Below, piece by piece: positions 52,485-62,720 of a stretch of 64,000 nt of DNA. Origin of the DNA: Bradyrhizobium agreste (lineage in GTDB: Bacteria > Pseudomonadota > Alphaproteobacteria > Rhizobiales > Xanthobacteraceae); the NCBI RefSeq assembly GCF_016031625.1, contig NZ_JACCHP010000007.1:1-64000 (forward strand). Direction: 5' to 3'. Positions within the stretch are counted from its first letter, which is position 1, and every line of letters begins with the position of its first letter. The position numbers were made by a program, and so were the translations under genes. A model generated the notes under the pieces. That model made no database searches. It was given only the letters and a program-made list of their open reading frames with translations, and had not been told where the DNA came from.

Positions 52485-53654
52485 ATGAGCGTGTTCTGGC
52501 TAGCCCTGGCGGCCTTCGCGATCGGCACCGAAGGCTTTGTCATCGCAGGGCTTTTGCCGGCGATCGCCACCGACCTTTCGATTTCCATCTCGGCCGCGGG
52601 CCAATTGGTTACGGCCTACGCCCTCACCTATGCGGTGGGCTCGCCCATCCTCGCAGTGGCGCTGAACAATATCGACCGCCGCACCGTGCTGGCCCTGGCG
52701 CTATCGACCTTCATCGCCGGCAACCTCGCCGCGATGGTCGCATCCAACTATGCCCTGCTGCTGGCCTCGCGGATGCTGATGGCCCTGGGCTCGGGGCTGT
52801 GCATGCCGACGGCGCTTGCCGTGTCCGTGGCGGTCGCCGCGCCGGAGCGGCGCGGCCGCGCGGTGGCACTCGTGACCGCGGGCCTCACGGTTGCGACCGT
52901 AATCGGCGTTCCCTTCGGCAATCTCGTCGGCAGCCTGTTCGGTTGGCGTGCAACCTTTGCCATGGTCGCCCTGATCGGCGCTGTCGCGCTCGCCGGCCTG
53001 CTGCTCGGCCTGCCACGCGGCCTGCCGCGCAATACGGCCTCGCTCGGCGAAAGGCTGGCGGTGGCGCGCCATCGCAACGTCGTGGTCGCACTGCTGATCA
53101 CGATGTTGTGGGCACTGGGCGGCTTCACGGTCTTCACCTATTTCGCAGTCCCGCTGCGCGGCCTCGGCTTCGACGCCTCGCAGATCAGCCTTGCTCTGCT
53201 GGTGTTTGGCGGCGCGGCGGCAATCGGGAACATGCTGGGCGGCGTGCTGGCCGACCGGCTCGGCACGCTCGCGACCGCAGGCCTCGGGCTCGCCGGCATG
53301 GCGGGCGCCCTGATCCTGCATTCGCTGGTCCTGAAGCTGATGCCCGCACAGGCGCATTACGCAGTGCTCGGCGCCATCTTCCTCTGGGGCCTCTCGGGCT
53401 GGGCGTTCTATCCGGCCCAGATCGCCAGCATCATCCGGATCGAGCCGCAGGCGTCGATGATCGCGCTCTCGCTCAACGCCTCGTCGATGTATCTCGGCTT
53501 CGCCATCGGTGGCGCGCTCGGAGGCGCGGTGCTGGCCACCGTGTCGCCGAACGACCTCGGCTGGATCGGCGGAACGAGCGTTGCGGCCTCGCTTCTGGTG
53601 CACCTTGCCCGCGGCTGGCAGGGGCGGCCAAAACCCGTCAAAATTGCCGGTTGA
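52485..53654 (+). CDS. MFS transporter (DHA1/AraJ-like efflux type)
   Basis: The 389-residue protein has twelve predicted transmembrane helices in two halves. Signatures include [19 protein letters not shown] near the N-terminus, the A-like loop [11 protein letters not shown] between helices 2 and 3, [20 protein letters not shown] with the RxxxG of helix 4, and ADRLGTLAT in the matching loop of the second half. The family exports drugs, sugars or amino acids by proton exchange. AGGGGTCC precedes the ATG. It lies downstream of an ArsR-controlled promoter, which suggests efflux of an inducing compound. Confidence 0.92.
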   Translation: MSVFWLALAAFAIGTEGFVIAGLLPAIATDLSISISAAGQLVTAYALTYAVGSPILAVALNNIDRRTVLALALSTFIAGNLAAMVASNYALLLASRMLMALGSGLCMPTALAVSVAVAAPERRGRAVALVTAGLTVATVIGVPFGNLVGSLFGWRATFAMVALIGAVALAGLLLGLPRGLPRNTASLGERLAVARHRNVVVALLITMLWALGGFTVFTYFAVPLRGLGFDASQISLALLVFGGAAAIGNMLGGVLADRLGTLATAGLGLAGMAGALILHSLVLKLMPAQAHYAVLGAIFLWGLSGWAFYPAQIASIIRIEPQASMIALSLNASSMYLGFAIGGALGGAVLATVSPNDLGWIGGTSVAASLLVHLARGWQGRPKPVKIAG

Positions 53655-53738
53655 TGGGCGTTTTTCGGGGTTTCGCCGCTCCGAAAACTGGTCTAAGACC
53701 CACCCGCGCGCGAGGGAAGACCCCGCGCTCTCGCAAAA

Positions 53739-53767
53739 GGGACGCGCGGCAGGCGCGCCCTTTTTTT
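53739..53767 (+). terminator. Rho-independent terminator before carB
   Basis: GGG-CGCGC, with one bulged A, loop GGCAG, GCGCG-CCC, then seven T (53761-53767). It ends 29 bases before the carB ATG. It terminates the MFS transcript, or acts as an attenuator if carB is transcribed from a promoter upstream of it. Confidence 0.85.
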
Positions 53768-53796
53768 GTGCCCAAATTCCACTTCGGCGAGAGTTG

Positions 53797-56700
53797 ATGC
53801 CCAAACGTACAGACATCACCACCATCCTGATCATCGGCGCCGGCCCCATCGTGATCGGCCAGGCCTGCGAGTTCGACTATTCGGGCACGCAGGCGGTCAA
53901 GACGCTGAAGGAAGAGGGCTACCGCATCGTCCTCGTCAATTCCAACCCGGCCACCATCATGACCGACCCGGAATTGGCCGATGCGACCTATATCGAGCCG
54001 ATCACGCCCGAGATCGTTGCCAAGATCATCGAGAAGGAACGTCACGTCGTTCCCGGCGGCTTCGCGCTGCTGCCGACCATGGGCGGCCAGACCGCGCTGA
54101 ACTGCGCGCTGTCGCTGCGCCGGCAGGGCACGCTGGAGAAATTCGACGTCGAGATGATCGGCGCCACCGCCGATGCCATCGACAAGGCCGAAGACCGCCA
54201 GCTATTCCGCAACGCCATGCAGAAGATCGGGCTGCAGACCCCGAAGTCGCGGCTTGCCAACGCCTCCGAGCTGAAGAAGTCGTTCCGCGACAAATATCTC
54301 GCCGAACGCGAGAAGCTGTCGGGCGCAGCGCTCGAAGAGCTCGACCGGCAATGGACCCTCGGCGAAGGCGACCGCCGCAAGCGCTATCAGGAATATGCGC
54401 TGGGACAGGCGATGATGGCGCTGTCCGAGATCGGCCTGCCCGCGATCATCCGTCCCTCCTTCACCATGGGCGGCACCGGCGGTGGCATCGCCTACAACAA
54501 GGAAGAGTTCCTCGACATCATCGAGCGCGGCCTCGACGCGTCTCCGACCAACGAAGTGCTGATCGAAGAATCCGTACTCGGCTGGAAGGAGTACGAGATG
54601 GAGGTGGTGCGCGACAAGAACGACAATTGCATCATCGTCTGCTCGATCGAGAACCTCGATCCGATGGGCGTGCACACCGGCGATTCCATCACGGTGGCGC
54701 CGGCGCTGACGCTGACGGACAAGGAATACCAGATCATGCGCGACGCCTCGCTGGCGGTGCTGCGTGAGATCGGGGTCGAGACCGGCGGCTCCAACGTGCA
54801 GTTCGGCGTCAATCCCGAGGACGGCCGCATGGTCGTGATCGAGATGAATCCGCGCGTGTCGCGCTCCTCCGCGCTGGCCTCGAAAGCCACCGGCTTTCCG
54901 ATCGCCAAAGTCGCCGCCAAGCTCGCGGTCGGCTACACGCTGGACGAGATTGCCAACGACATCACGGGCGGTGCGACGCCGGCCTCGTTCGAGCCGACCA
55001 TCGACTACGTGGTCACCAAGGTGCCGCGGTTTGCCTTCGAGAAATTCCCGGGCGCCTCGGCCACGCTGACCACCTCGATGAAGTCGGTCGGCGAGGTCAT
55101 GGCGATCGGCCGCACCTTCCAGGAAAGCCTGCAAAAGGCCCTGCGCGGTCTCGAGACCGGATTGACAGGCCTCGACGAGATCGAGATCGAGGGCCTCGGC
55201 CGCGACGACGACAAGAACGCGATCCGCGCCGCGCTTGGCACGCCGACGCCGAGCCGCATTCTCCAGGTCGCCCAGGCCATGCGCCTCGGCTGGTCGAACG
55301 AAGACATCTTCAACTCCTGCAAGATCGATCCGTGGTTCCTCGCCGAGATGCGCGGCATCGTCGAGATGGAGGAGAAGGTCAGGAAGAACCGCCTGCCTGG
55401 CAACGCCTTCGGCATGCGCACGCTGAAAGCCATGGGCTTCTCCGACGCGCGGCTCGCCGTGCTCGCCGGGACGACGGAGGCCGAGGTCAAGGCGAAGCGC
55501 CACGCGCTCGGCGTTCACCCGGTGTACAAGCGCATCGACACCTGCGCGGCCGAATTCGCCTCGCCCACCGCCTACATGTATTCGACCTATGAGGCGCCGT
55601 TTGCCGGCCTGCCCGCGGACGAGAGCACGCCGTCCGACAAGAAGAAGGTCATCATTCTCGGCGGCGGTCCCAATCGCATCGGCCAGGGCATCGAGTTCGA
55701 CTATTGCTGCTGTCACGCCTGCTTCGCGCTGCACGACGCCGGCTACGAATCCATCATGGTCAACTGCAATCCGGAGACGGTGTCGACCGACTACGACACC
55801 GCCGACCGGCTCTATTTCGAGCCGCTCACCGCCGAGGACGTGCTGGAGATCATCGCCAAGGAACGCAGCAATGGCACGCTGCACGGCGTGATCGTGCAGT
55901 TCGGCGGCCAGACGCCGCTGAAGCTCGCGCGGGCGCTGGAAGCCGCCGAAGTGCCGATCCTCGGCACCTCGCCAGACGCCATCGACCTCGCCGAGGACCG
56001 CGACCGCTTCAAGCGCGTGCTCGACAAGCTGCGCCTCAAGCAGCCGAAGAACGGCATCGCCTATTCGGTCGAGCAGGCCCGCCTCGTCTCCGCCGATCTC
56101 GGCCTGCCGCTGGTGGTGCGCCCGTCCTACGTGCTCGGCGGCCGCGCGATGCAGATCATCCGCGAAGAGAACCAGCTCAACGATTATCTGCTCGGCACGC
56201 TGCCGGAGCTGGTGCCGGCCGACGTCAAGGCGCGCTATCCGAACGACAAGACCGGGCAGATCAACACCGTGCTCGGCAAGAACCCGCTGCTGTTCGACCG
56301 CTATCTGTCTGACGCCACCGAGATCGACGTCGACTGCCTCTGCGACGGCAAGGACACCTTCATCGTCGGCATCATGGAGCACATCGAGGAAGCCGGCATC
56401 CATTCCGGCGACAGCGCCTGCTCGTTGCCGCCGCACTCGCTCGATGCGAAAATGATCGAGGAGCTGGAGCGGCAGACCCGCGAGCTCGCGCTCGGCCTCG
56501 ACGTCATCGGCCTGATGAACGTGCAATACGCCATCAAGGACGGCGAGATCTACGTGCTCGAGGTCAATCCGCGCGCCTCGCGGACCGTGCCGTTCGTCGC
56601 CAAGGTGATCGGCACGCCGGTCGCCAAGATCGCCGCGCGCATCATGGCCGGCGAGAAGCTCGCCGATTTCAAGCTGAAGAAGGCGACGCTCAAGCACGTC

Positions 56701-57261
56701 GGGGTCAAGGAATCGGTCTTCCCCTTCGCGCGCTTCCCCGGCGTCGACACCGTGCTCGGCCCCGAGATGCGCTCGACCGGCGAAGTCATGGGCATCGACC
56801 GCTCGTTTGCGGTCGCCTTCGCCAAGAGTCAGCTCGGCGGCGGCACGCGGGTGCCGCGCAAAGGCACTGTGTTCGTATCGGTGCGCGAAAGCGACAAGAC
56901 GCGCATCGCCGATGCCGTGCGCGAATTGCATTCGCTCGGCTTCAAGGTGCTGGCCACCTCAGGCACTCAGCGCTTCCTGACCGACCAGGGCATCCCGACC
57001 GAGAAGGTGAACAAGGTGCTGGAAGGGCGGCCGCACATCGTCGATGCCATCACCAATGGCGACGTCCAGCTCGTCTTCAACACCACAGAAGGCCCGCAGG
57101 CGCTGGCCGACAGCCGCTCGCTGCGGCGCGCGGCCCTCTTGCATAAAGTGCCATATTACACCACTCTTTCCGGGGCCGTGGCGGCCGCGCAGGGCATCCG
57201 CGCCTATCTGGGCGGGGACCTTGAGGTTCGTACCCTGCAGAGCTACTTTTCGGAAACCTGA
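53797..57261 (+). CDS. carB: carbamoyl-phosphate synthase large subunit
   Basis: The 1154-residue protein has the duplicated ATP-grasp layout. The first half opens with [34 protein letters not shown] and holds [22 protein letters not shown]; the second starts at [25 protein letters not shown], with [13 protein letters not shown]. The C-terminal MGS-like allosteric domain (from about residue 1020: [43 protein letters not shown]) binds UMP or ornithine in related enzymes. It combines bicarbonate, ATP and the ammonia from CarA. About 70 residues longer than the E. coli protein, with an insert near residues 180-200 common in alphaproteobacteria. ATG 53797 follows GGCGAGAG. Confidence 0.98.
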   Translation: MPKRTDITTILIIGAGPIVIGQACEFDYSGTQAVKTLKEEGYRIVLVNSNPATIMTDPELADATYIEPITPEIVAKIIEKERHVVPGGFALLPTMGGQTALNCALSLRRQGTLEKFDVEMIGATADAIDKAEDRQLFRNAMQKIGLQTPKSRLANASELKKSFRDKYLAEREKLSGAALEELDRQWTLGEGDRRKRYQEYALGQAMMALSEIGLPAIIRPSFTMGGTGGGIAYNKEEFLDIIERGLDASPTNEVLIEESVLGWKEYEMEVVRDKNDNCIIVCSIENLDPMGVHTGDSITVAPALTLTDKEYQIMRDASLAVLREIGVETGGSNVQFGVNPEDGRMVVIEMNPRVSRSSALASKATGFPIAKVAAKLAVGYTLDEIANDITGGATPASFEPTIDYVVTKVPRFAFEKFPGASATLTTSMKSVGEVMAIGRTFQESLQKALRGLETGLTGLDEIEIEGLGRDDDKNAIRAALGTPTPSRILQVAQAMRLGWSNEDIFNSCKIDPWFLAEMRGIVEMEEKVRKNRLPGNAFGMRTLKAMGFSDARLAVLAGTTEAEVKAKRHALGVHPVYKRIDTCAAEFASPTAYMYSTYEAPFAGLPADESTPSDKKKVIILGGGPNRIGQGIEFDYCCCHACFALHDAGYESIMVNCNPETVSTDYDTADRLYFEPLTAEDVLEIIAKERSNGTLHGVIVQFGGQTPLKLARALEAAEVPILGTSPDAIDLAEDRDRFKRVLDKLRLKQPKNGIAYSVEQARLVSADLGLPLVVRPSYVLGGRAMQIIREENQLNDYLLGTLPELVPADVKARYPNDKTGQINTVLGKNPLLFDRYLSDATEIDVDCLCDGKDTFIVGIMEHIEEAGIHSGDSACSLPPHSLDAKMIEELERQTRELALGLDVIGLMNVQYAIKDGEIYVLEVNPRASRTVPFVAKVIGTPVAKIAARIMAGEKLADFKLKKATLKHVGVKESVFPFARFPGVDTVLGPEMRSTGEVMGIDRSFAVAFAKSQLGGGTRVPRKGTVFVSVRESDKTRIADAVRELHSLGFKVLATSGTQRFLTDQGIPTEKVNKVLEGRPHIVDAITNGDVQLVFNTTEGPQALADSRSLRRAALLHKVPYYTTLSGAVAAAQGIRAYLGGDLEVRTLQSYFSET

Positions 57262-57477
57262 TCGCTAGCGGCAGCGAAGCTTCCGCTAAGTGATTGGCAA
57301 TGAAGCCACAATGGCCGGAGGAACTGTCCGGGCAGGTGGCAGTTCTGTTCCGGCGCCAAAGCCCATATCTGTCAAGGTCCGGCAACCCCTGCGTTGGGGC
57401 TCTGGAAGGACTGACGAATCAAGGTTGCGGCGCCCATCCGCATTTTTGGGGCGCACGATCGAAGGACGAGAGAGACG

Positions 57478-57951
57478 ATGGAAAAGGTTCCGATGACCCA
57501 GGCCGGCTTTGTCGCGCTCGGGGAAGAATTGAAGCAGCGCCAGTCCGTGGACCGTCCGCGGATCATCGAGCATATCGCGGAGGCGCGCTCGCACGGAGAC
57601 CTGTCGGAGAACGCGGAATATCATGCCGCGAAGGAAGAGCAGTCGCACAATGAGGGCCGCATCGCCGAGCTCGAGGACAAGCTCGCGCGTGCCGACATCA
57701 TCGACATCTCCAAGCTCTCCGGCGACACCATCAAGTTCGGCGCTACCGTGACGCTGGTCGATGAGGACACCGAGAAGAAGACGGTGTGGCAGATCGTCGG
57801 CGAGGTCGAGGCGGACGCCAAGAAGGGCCGCATCTCGATCACCTCGCCGCTCGCGCGCGCATTGATCGGCAAGAAGAAGGGATCGACCGTCGAGGTCAAT
57901 GCGCCAGGCGGCGCCAAGGCGTACGAGATCACCAAGGTGGAGTGGCGGTAA
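57478..57951 (+). CDS. greA: transcription elongation factor GreA
   Basis: The 157-residue protein has the GreA coiled-coil ([67 protein letters not shown]), with the acidic tip [10 protein letters not shown] that enters the polymerase secondary channel, and the C-terminal FKBP-like domain ([50 protein letters not shown]). It stimulates RNA cleavage in backtracked RNA polymerase. GAGAGACG precedes the ATG. It follows carB after 216 bases and ends with a terminator. Confidence 0.97.
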   Translation: MEKVPMTQAGFVALGEELKQRQSVDRPRIIEHIAEARSHGDLSENAEYHAAKEEQSHNEGRIAELEDKLARADIIDISKLSGDTIKFGATVTLVDEDTEKKTVWQIVGEVEADAKKGRISITSPLARALIGKKKGSTVEVNAPGGAKAYEITKVEWR

Positions 57952-57985
57952 GGACCTGCCGCGGCTGAGTCAGCTAACGTTTCGA

Positions 57986-58011
57986 AGGGCCGCGCGATGC
58001 GCGGCCTTTTT
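57986..58011 (+). terminator. Rho-independent terminator of greA
   Basis: GGCCGCGC, loop GAT, GCGCGGCC and five T. Eight perfect G-C pairs about 35 bases after the stop. Confidence 0.9.
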
Positions 58012-58028
58012 GTTTGCTTCCGCGTCTC

Positions 58029-58163
58029 GTGTCCCGGACGAGCTGCAACGCCCTTCGCGTTGCTGCGCAGAGCCGGGACCCAGAGAGCAACACGGGAAGG
58101 CGGTGAGGTGGGCCCCGGCTCGCAGCGCATCGCCGAAGAGCGCTGCGCTGCGTCCGGGGCACG
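58029..58163. repeat. long imperfect inverted repeat, family C copy 2 (opposite orientation)
   Basis: It starts with GTGTCCCGGACGAGCTGC and ends with CTGCGTCCGGGGCACG, the reverse of copy 1 at 49621-49750; the central GGGACCCAGAG and GGGCCCCGGCT blocks also match. It fills the space between greA and the Lrp-type gene. Confidence 0.8.
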
Positions 58164-58176
58164 AGAACGCGCGCGC

Positions 58177-58656
58177 CTACCTTCTTCCCTTCACCTCGAG
58201 CGGCACGGCCGCCTCGTACTTCGAATTGTGCAGCACCAACGACGTGCGCACGTTGCGGACATGCGGTGCCGCGGTCAGGTGCGTGACGAAATCCTGGAAG
58301 GTCGCCATGTCGGGGGCGACGCATTTCAGGATGAAATCGACCTCGCCGGACAGCATCCAGCATTCCCGCACCAGGGGCTCGGCGCGGACGAACTCCTCGA
58401 AAGCGCGCAAATCCGCCTCGGCCTGGCTGGACAGGTGCACGGCGGCGAAAACCGTGACGTCGAAGCCCAGCTTGCGTGCGTCCAAGAGGCCGCGATACCC
58501 GTGGATGTAGCCCTCCTCCTCCAGCGCCCGCACCCGGCGCAGACAGGGCGGCGGCGAGATGCCGACCCGCTTGGCCAGCTCGACATTGGTGATTCGACCG
58601 TCGGCCTGGATCTCGGTGAGGATCTTCAGGTCGATCTCGTCTAGGTTCCGCGACAC
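58177..58656 (-). CDS. Lrp/AsnC-family transcriptional regulator
   Basis: The 159-residue protein has the HTH (LDEIDLKILTEIQADGRITNVELAKRVGISPPPCLRRVRALEEEGYIHGY) followed by the RAM ligand domain (VTVFAAVHLSSQAEADLRAFEEFVRAEPLVRECWMLSGEVDFILKCV and VRNVRTSLVLHNSKY). GTG 58656 was chosen because AGGAG lies ten bases upstream; ATG 58719 would add 21 residues. It is divergent from trxB across 266 bases, an arrangement I know from other alphaproteobacteria, so it may act on trxB. The ligand is likely an amino acid. Confidence 0.9.
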   Translation of the reverse strand: MSRNLDEIDLKILTEIQADGRITNVELAKRVGISPPPCLRRVRALEEEGYIHGYRGLLDARKLGFDVTVFAAVHLSSQAEADLRAFEEFVRAEPLVRECWMLSGEVDFILKCVAPDMATFQDFVTHLTAAPHVRNVRTSLVLHNSKYEAAVPLEVKGRR

Positions 58657-58922
58657 GTGATTGGAACTCCTGGCCTTTGCGGCGGCATTGAGTGATTTGG
58701 CGAAATCCTCATAGCCCAACCCGCACAGCTAGCGCAATTTTATTGCGCGTGCAGCGCAAGCCACTTTTGTTCCCTGTTGGAAAAAACCGCCGATAGGGAA
58801 TGCAATTCTTGCATGGCTCGCCAGATTGCTTAGATTAGCTCTGATATTTCAGCGCCTCCGCGAGGCCTCCCGGCACATTCCGCGCCCGCGCTGCGAATCC
58901 CCCGTGAAAGGCGTCCATCGAA

Positions 58923-59888
58923 ATGTCCGCTCCTGTTCATGCAAAGGTCGTCATCATCGGCTCCGGCCCGGCCGGCTATACCGCCGCGATCTACGCCGCG
59001 CGTGCGATGCTGGAGCCGATCCTGATCCAGGGCATCCAGCCCGGCGGGCAGCTCACCATCACAACCGACGTCGAGAACTATCCTGGCTTCGCCGACGTGA
59101 TCCAGGGCCCCTGGCTGATGGAGCAGATGGAGAAGCAGGCGGTCCATGTCGGCACCAAGATCGTCACCGACCTGGTCACCAAGCTGGAGACGGCGCGGCG
59201 GCCGTTCCGCCTCACCTGCGACAGCGGCGACGTCTATCTCGCCGAGAGCGTGATCCTGGCCACCGGCGCGCAAGCGCGCTGGCTCGGGCTGCCGTCGGAA
59301 GCCAAGTTCCAGGGCGGCGGCGTGTCGGCCTGCGCCACCTGCGACGGCTTCTTCTACCGTGGCAAGGACGTGATCGTGGTCGGCGGCGGCAACACCGCGG
59401 TCGAGGAAGCCCTGTACCTCACCAACCATGCCTCGCAGGTCACGATCGTGCATCGTCGCGATCACTTCCGCGCCGAACGCATCCTGCAGGAGCGCCTGTT
59501 CAAGCATCCGAAGATCAAGGTGATCTGGGACGCCGCCGTCGACGAGATCTGCGGCACCGAGAACCCCAACAAGGTCACCCATGTCAGGCTCAAGAACGTC
59601 AAGACCGGCAGGCTCACGGACGTGAAGGCCGACGGCGTCTTCATCGCCATCGGGCATGCGCCGGCGACCGACCTCGTCAAGGATCAGGTCAAGCTGAAAC
59701 CCTCGGGCTATATCGAGGTCGCCCCGAACTCGACCGCGACCTCGGTGCCCGGCCTGTTCGCCGCCGGCGACGTCGCCGACGAAACCTATCGCCAGGCCGT
59801 GACGGCCGCCGGCCTCGGCTGCATGGCCGCACTCGAAGCCGAACGTTTCTTGGCCCTTCGCGCCAGCGAGCGCGCGGCAGCGGAATAG
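58923..59888 (+). CDS. trxB: thioredoxin reductase
   Basis: The 321-residue protein has the FAD site KVVIIGSGPAGYTAAIYAARA (residues 8-28), IQPGGQLTITTDVENYPGF, the redox-active CATC (Cys 137 and Cys 140), the NADPH site VVVGGGNTAVEEALYL and FAAGDVADETYRQAVTAAGLGCMAA at the end. It passes electrons from NADPH to thioredoxin. The RRDHFRA stretch after the second Rossmann fold fits NADPH use. An Lrp-type regulator is divergent, and the LysR gene begins four bases downstream, so it is read with trxB. Confidence 0.97.
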   Translation: MSAPVHAKVVIIGSGPAGYTAAIYAARAMLEPILIQGIQPGGQLTITTDVENYPGFADVIQGPWLMEQMEKQAVHVGTKIVTDLVTKLETARRPFRLTCDSGDVYLAESVILATGAQARWLGLPSEAKFQGGGVSACATCDGFFYRGKDVIVVGGGNTAVEEALYLTNHASQVTIVHRRDHFRAERILQERLFKHPKIKVIWDAAVDEICGTENPNKVTHVRLKNVKTGRLTDVKADGVFIAIGHAPATDLVKDQVKLKPSGYIEVAPNSTATSVPGLFAAGDVADETYRQAVTAAGLGCMAALEAERFLALRASERAAAE

Positions 59889-59892
59889 AATC

Positions 59893-60816
59893 ATGCCCCG
59901 AACACGCGATGGATTTACGGATATGGACTGGGACAAGCTGAAGGTGTTTCACGCCGCGGCGGAAGCGGGCAGCTTCACGCATGCGGGCGAGCAGCTCGGC
60001 TTGTCGCAATCGGCGGTGTCGCGCCAGGTCTCGGCACTGGAGCAGGAGCTCTCGGTCTCGCTGTTCCATCGCCACGCCCGCGGCCTGATCCTCACGGAGC
60101 AGGGCGACCTGTTGTTCCGCACGGCGCATGACGTGTTCATGCAGCTGCAGGCGGCGCGCGCCAAGCTGACCGACAGTCGCGAGCGGCCGAGCGGCGATCT
60201 CAAGATCACCACCACGCCCGGCGTCGGCATCAACTGGCTGATCCCGCGGCTCGGCGAATTCACCGCACTCTATCCCGAGATCCGCATCTCGCTGATCGTC
60301 ACCGACGAGGAGCTCGATCTGTCGATGCGCGAGGCGGACGTTGCGATCCGCACCCGCAAGCCGACGCAACCGGACCTCATCCAGCGCAAGCTGTTCGCGA
60401 TGGGCTTCCACGCCTATTGCTCGCCGGAATACATCAAGCGCTTCGGCACACCGCGCACGCTGGAGGAGCTCGACTCCCACCGTATCATCACGCTCGCCGA
60501 CGGCAACTTCGCGCCGCACCTGCAGAACCGCAACTGGCTGATCGAGGCCGGGCGCAACGGCTCGGGTCCGCGCGAGGCCTATTTCAAGGTCAACAACATC
60601 CTCGGTCTCGTGCGCGCCTGTCAGCAGGGCCTCGGCATCGCCGCCCTGCCCGATTACTTGGTCGAGGAGCAGAGCAAGCTCGTGCAGCTGTTCGGCGAGT
60701 CGGATTCGATCCAGCTCGACACCTACTTCGTCTATCCCGAGGAGTTGAAGACGGTCGCGCGCGTGCAGGTGTTCCGCGACTTCGTGGTGAGCAAGGCGCA
60801 GCGCTGGCCGTCCTGA
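59893..60816 (+). CDS. LysR-family transcriptional regulator
   Basis: The 307-residue protein has an N-terminal winged helix (WDKLKVFHAAAEAGSFTHAGEQLGLSQSAVSRQVSALEQELSVSLFHRHARGLILTEQG) and a LysR substrate-binding domain (SGDLKITTTPGVGINWLIPRLGEFTALYPEIRISLIVTDEELDLSMREADVAIRTRKP, and IAALPDYLVEEQSKLVQLF). ATG 59893 lies four bases after the trxB stop; an ATG ten codons on is an alternative. Co-transcription suggests a redox-linked role but the ligand and target are unknown. Confidence 0.92.
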   Translation: MPRTRDGFTDMDWDKLKVFHAAAEAGSFTHAGEQLGLSQSAVSRQVSALEQELSVSLFHRHARGLILTEQGDLLFRTAHDVFMQLQAARAKLTDSRERPSGDLKITTTPGVGINWLIPRLGEFTALYPEIRISLIVTDEELDLSMREADVAIRTRKPTQPDLIQRKLFAMGFHAYCSPEYIKRFGTPRTLEELDSHRIITLADGNFAPHLQNRNWLIEAGRNGSGPREAYFKVNNILGLVRACQQGLGIAALPDYLVEEQSKLVQLFGESDSIQLDTYFVYPEELKTVARVQVFRDFVVSKAQRWPS

Positions 60817-60989
60817 TTTCCGCATGACTGACATGCGGCCTCGGCTGTTGCTGCAGGGCACTCGGCAAGCCCATAATGTTTGCACGCTGAGCCTTCGCGT
60901 TGCGCATTTGTCCCCCTCCTCCAGTGGCGCGGGAGTTCAGTAATCCCTCTTGGAAGGTGATTGTGTCGGCCTCACGTGGCCAATACCTA

Positions 60990-61017
60990 AGCCGGGCCCT
61001 CGGGTCCGGCTTTTTTT
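60990..61017 (+). terminator. Rho-independent terminator downstream of the trxB-LysR unit
   Basis: AGCCGGGCC, loop CTCG, GGTCCGGCT and seven T (61011-61017). It lies 173 bases after the LysR stop; the space between (60817-60989) has no gene but could be a 3' untranslated RNA. Confidence 0.85.
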
Positions 61018-61048
61018 CGTCAAAATGTGGCTTCGCCCTCCGCGTGTA

Positions 61049-61230
61049 TTGACAGTTCCACGCCTACCCGCCATCATTTGCCAATGATCACGAAGTCGTG
61101 CGCAATCTCGTTCGAGTCCATCGTCTCGAAAAAAGGCCCCCATCCCGGGGCCTCGGATCTTTGCGCGCGCTAGCCGACTTCGTCATCGCTGCAAATCTTC
61201 GAAAACCCCGCCGCCTGGACGGGGTTTTTT
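61049..61230 (+). ncRNA. candidate small RNA with its own promoter and terminator
   Basis: TTGACA (61049-61054), 17 bases, CATCAT (61072-61077) is a good promoter match, so transcription would start near 61084. The transcript would contain a stable hairpin AGGCCCC...GGGGCCT (61134-61153) and end with AAAACCCCG...CGGGGTTTT plus T-run (61202-61230), about 145 bases in all. No reading frame with a Shine-Dalgarno fits. The left hairpin preceded by A-run (61129-61134) could alternatively terminate a minus-strand transcript. The next gene begins at 61277. Confidence 0.45.
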
Positions 61231-61276
61231 CATGTGCCCTCCGTCTCAGGCTTTTTCCCGAGAAGGAGATGGAAAC

Positions 61277-62185
61277 ATGACCGGACTACGAAATCACTTG
61301 CATGGGCTGTGGCTGCCGCTGGTGACGCCGTTCCAGGACGGCGCGCTGGATGAGACGTCGCTGCGGCGGCTGACGCGGCATTACGGCGCGCACGGCATCG
61401 ACGGCTTCATCCTGGGTGCGACCTCGGGCGAAGGCATGACGCTGCGCGCGGCCGAGCTCGAACGTCTCGTCGCCGTGGTGCGCGAGGAGATGGCGGCCGG
61501 CGGCCGCAGCCTGCCGATCTGCCTCGGGTTGTCCGGCGCGGACACCTCGCGCCTGCAAGAGCGCCTCGACGAGACCGCGGACTGGCCGATCGACGGTTAC
61601 CTGATCGCCAGTCCCTATTATGTGCGGCCGTCGCAGCGCGGCCTCTTGGCGCATTTCGAGACGCTCGCCGACCACGCGGCATGGCCGATCGCGCTCTACA
61701 ACATTCCGTATCGCTGCGCGGTCAACATCACCAACCAGACCATGCTGCGGCTGGCCGAGCACAAGAACATTGTCGGCCTGAAGGATTGCGGCGCGAGCCG
61801 CGAGCAATCGATCGCGCTGCTGCGCGACCGGCCGAAGGGTTTTCGCGTGCTCACCGGCGAGGACGCCAATTATCTCGAGGCGCTCAGTGACGGCGCCGAC
61901 GGCGGCATCGTGCTCTCGGCCCATGTCGAGACTGCAACGTTCGCGGCGATCTATAGCGAGCACAAGCGCGGCAACCACGATGCGGCGCAGGCGCGCTGGC
62001 ACGAGGTCGCGGAGCTGACGCGGCTGTTGTTCGCCGAGCCGAGCCCGGCGCCGGCGAAGTACTGGCTGTGGCGATCCGGCCTGATCGACAGCCCGGAGGT
62101 GCGCTTGCCCATGGTGGAAGTGAGCAGCGAGCTCGCGGCGACGATCGATCGCGAGATCAAGCGACGGATGCAGGTCGCGGCGTAG
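61277..62185 (+). CDS. dapA: dihydrodipicolinate synthase (DapA) family protein
   Basis: The 302-residue protein is a TIM-barrel aldolase: PLVTPFQDGALDETSLRRLTRHYGAHGIDGFILGATSGEGMTL with the GTTGE-like GATSGE, YLIASPYYVRPSQRGLLAHFETLAD, ALYNIPYRCAVNIT with Tyr 141 and LKDCGAS with Schiff-base Lys 169. GEDANYLEALSDGADGGI follows. It condenses pyruvate with aspartate semialdehyde, or performs a related aldol reaction in paralogues. AAGGAG lies eight bases before ATG 61277. Whether it is the biosynthetic DapA or a paralogue cannot be decided from the window; the symbol is tentative. Confidence 0.85.
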   Translation: MTGLRNHLHGLWLPLVTPFQDGALDETSLRRLTRHYGAHGIDGFILGATSGEGMTLRAAELERLVAVVREEMAAGGRSLPICLGLSGADTSRLQERLDETADWPIDGYLIASPYYVRPSQRGLLAHFETLADHAAWPIALYNIPYRCAVNITNQTMLRLAEHKNIVGLKDCGASREQSIALLRDRPKGFRVLTGEDANYLEALSDGADGGIVLSAHVETATFAAIYSEHKRGNHDAAQARWHEVAELTRLLFAEPSPAPAKYWLWRSGLIDSPEVRLPMVEVSSELAATIDREIKRRMQVAA

Positions 62186-62205
62186 CGGCTTCTCTCTACC
62201 CGCAT

Positions 62206-62308
62206 GTCATTCCGGGGCGCGCGGAGCGCGAACCCGGAATCCATTCGTCCACCAACTCTGCTGCGCGATGGATTCCGGGTTCGCGACTTCGTCGCGCCCC
62301 GGAATGAC
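62206..62308. repeat. palindromic intergenic repeat, family A copy 6
   Basis: Bounded by GTCATTCCGGGGCGCG and CGCGCCCCGGAATGAC, with inner GAACCCGGAATCCATTCG and GATGGATTCCGGGTTCGC. It lies downstream of the DapA-family gene. Confidence 0.92.
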
Positions 62309-62442
62309 GGACGCGAGGTGCTGTCCGCGTCCGTGGTTAACCGCGCACCAACGGCCTTCGCAGCTGCCGCAAGGTGCATCCACGTCTCGTTTACGTAACC
62401 GCGCCTATCGTTCTGCCCAAAGTTACCGAAGGGGGAATGACC

Positions 62443-62592
62443 ATGGGGTATCGCAACCGGCCTACGGCCGCGAGCCAGTTCGCGCCCGCCGATCTCTTGC
62501 AGGGAATTCTCCTCGTCTCGTCGTTCGGGTTCTGGGCCGTGATGCTCGGCCTGATGCCGGTGCTGCTGTTTCGCGTCTGGCTGGTCGGCTGA
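62443..62592 (+). CDS. small single-pass membrane protein
   Basis: The 49-residue protein (GYRNRPTAASQFAPADLLQG, then ILLVSSFGFWAVMLGLMPVLLFRVWL) has a soluble polar start and one hydrophobic helix with a Trp/Phe-rich edge. GGGGG lies seven bases before ATG 62443; ATG 62437 is also in frame. No family is recognised. It is followed 128 bases later by another gene of the same kind and size, which suggests the two act together or are ancient duplicates in plan. Confidence 0.6.
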   Translation: MGYRNRPTAASQFAPADLLQGILLVSSFGFWAVMLGLMPVLLFRVWLVG

Positions 62593-62720
62593 GGCCGGCG
62601 CGCGGGATGGTTAATCCGGGGTAGCACCTGTGTTCAAAATGCACCGGCAGATGCGATCCGGATCTTAAAACATCGCTGTTATCACTGATGCCCATAAGCG
62701 AAGAAATCGCGGGGGCGTTT

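Noticed and set aside
54202..56931. 909-codon minus-strand frame across carB
   Set aside because: Antisense of carB codons with GC-rich third positions; no domain, composition typical of shadow frames.
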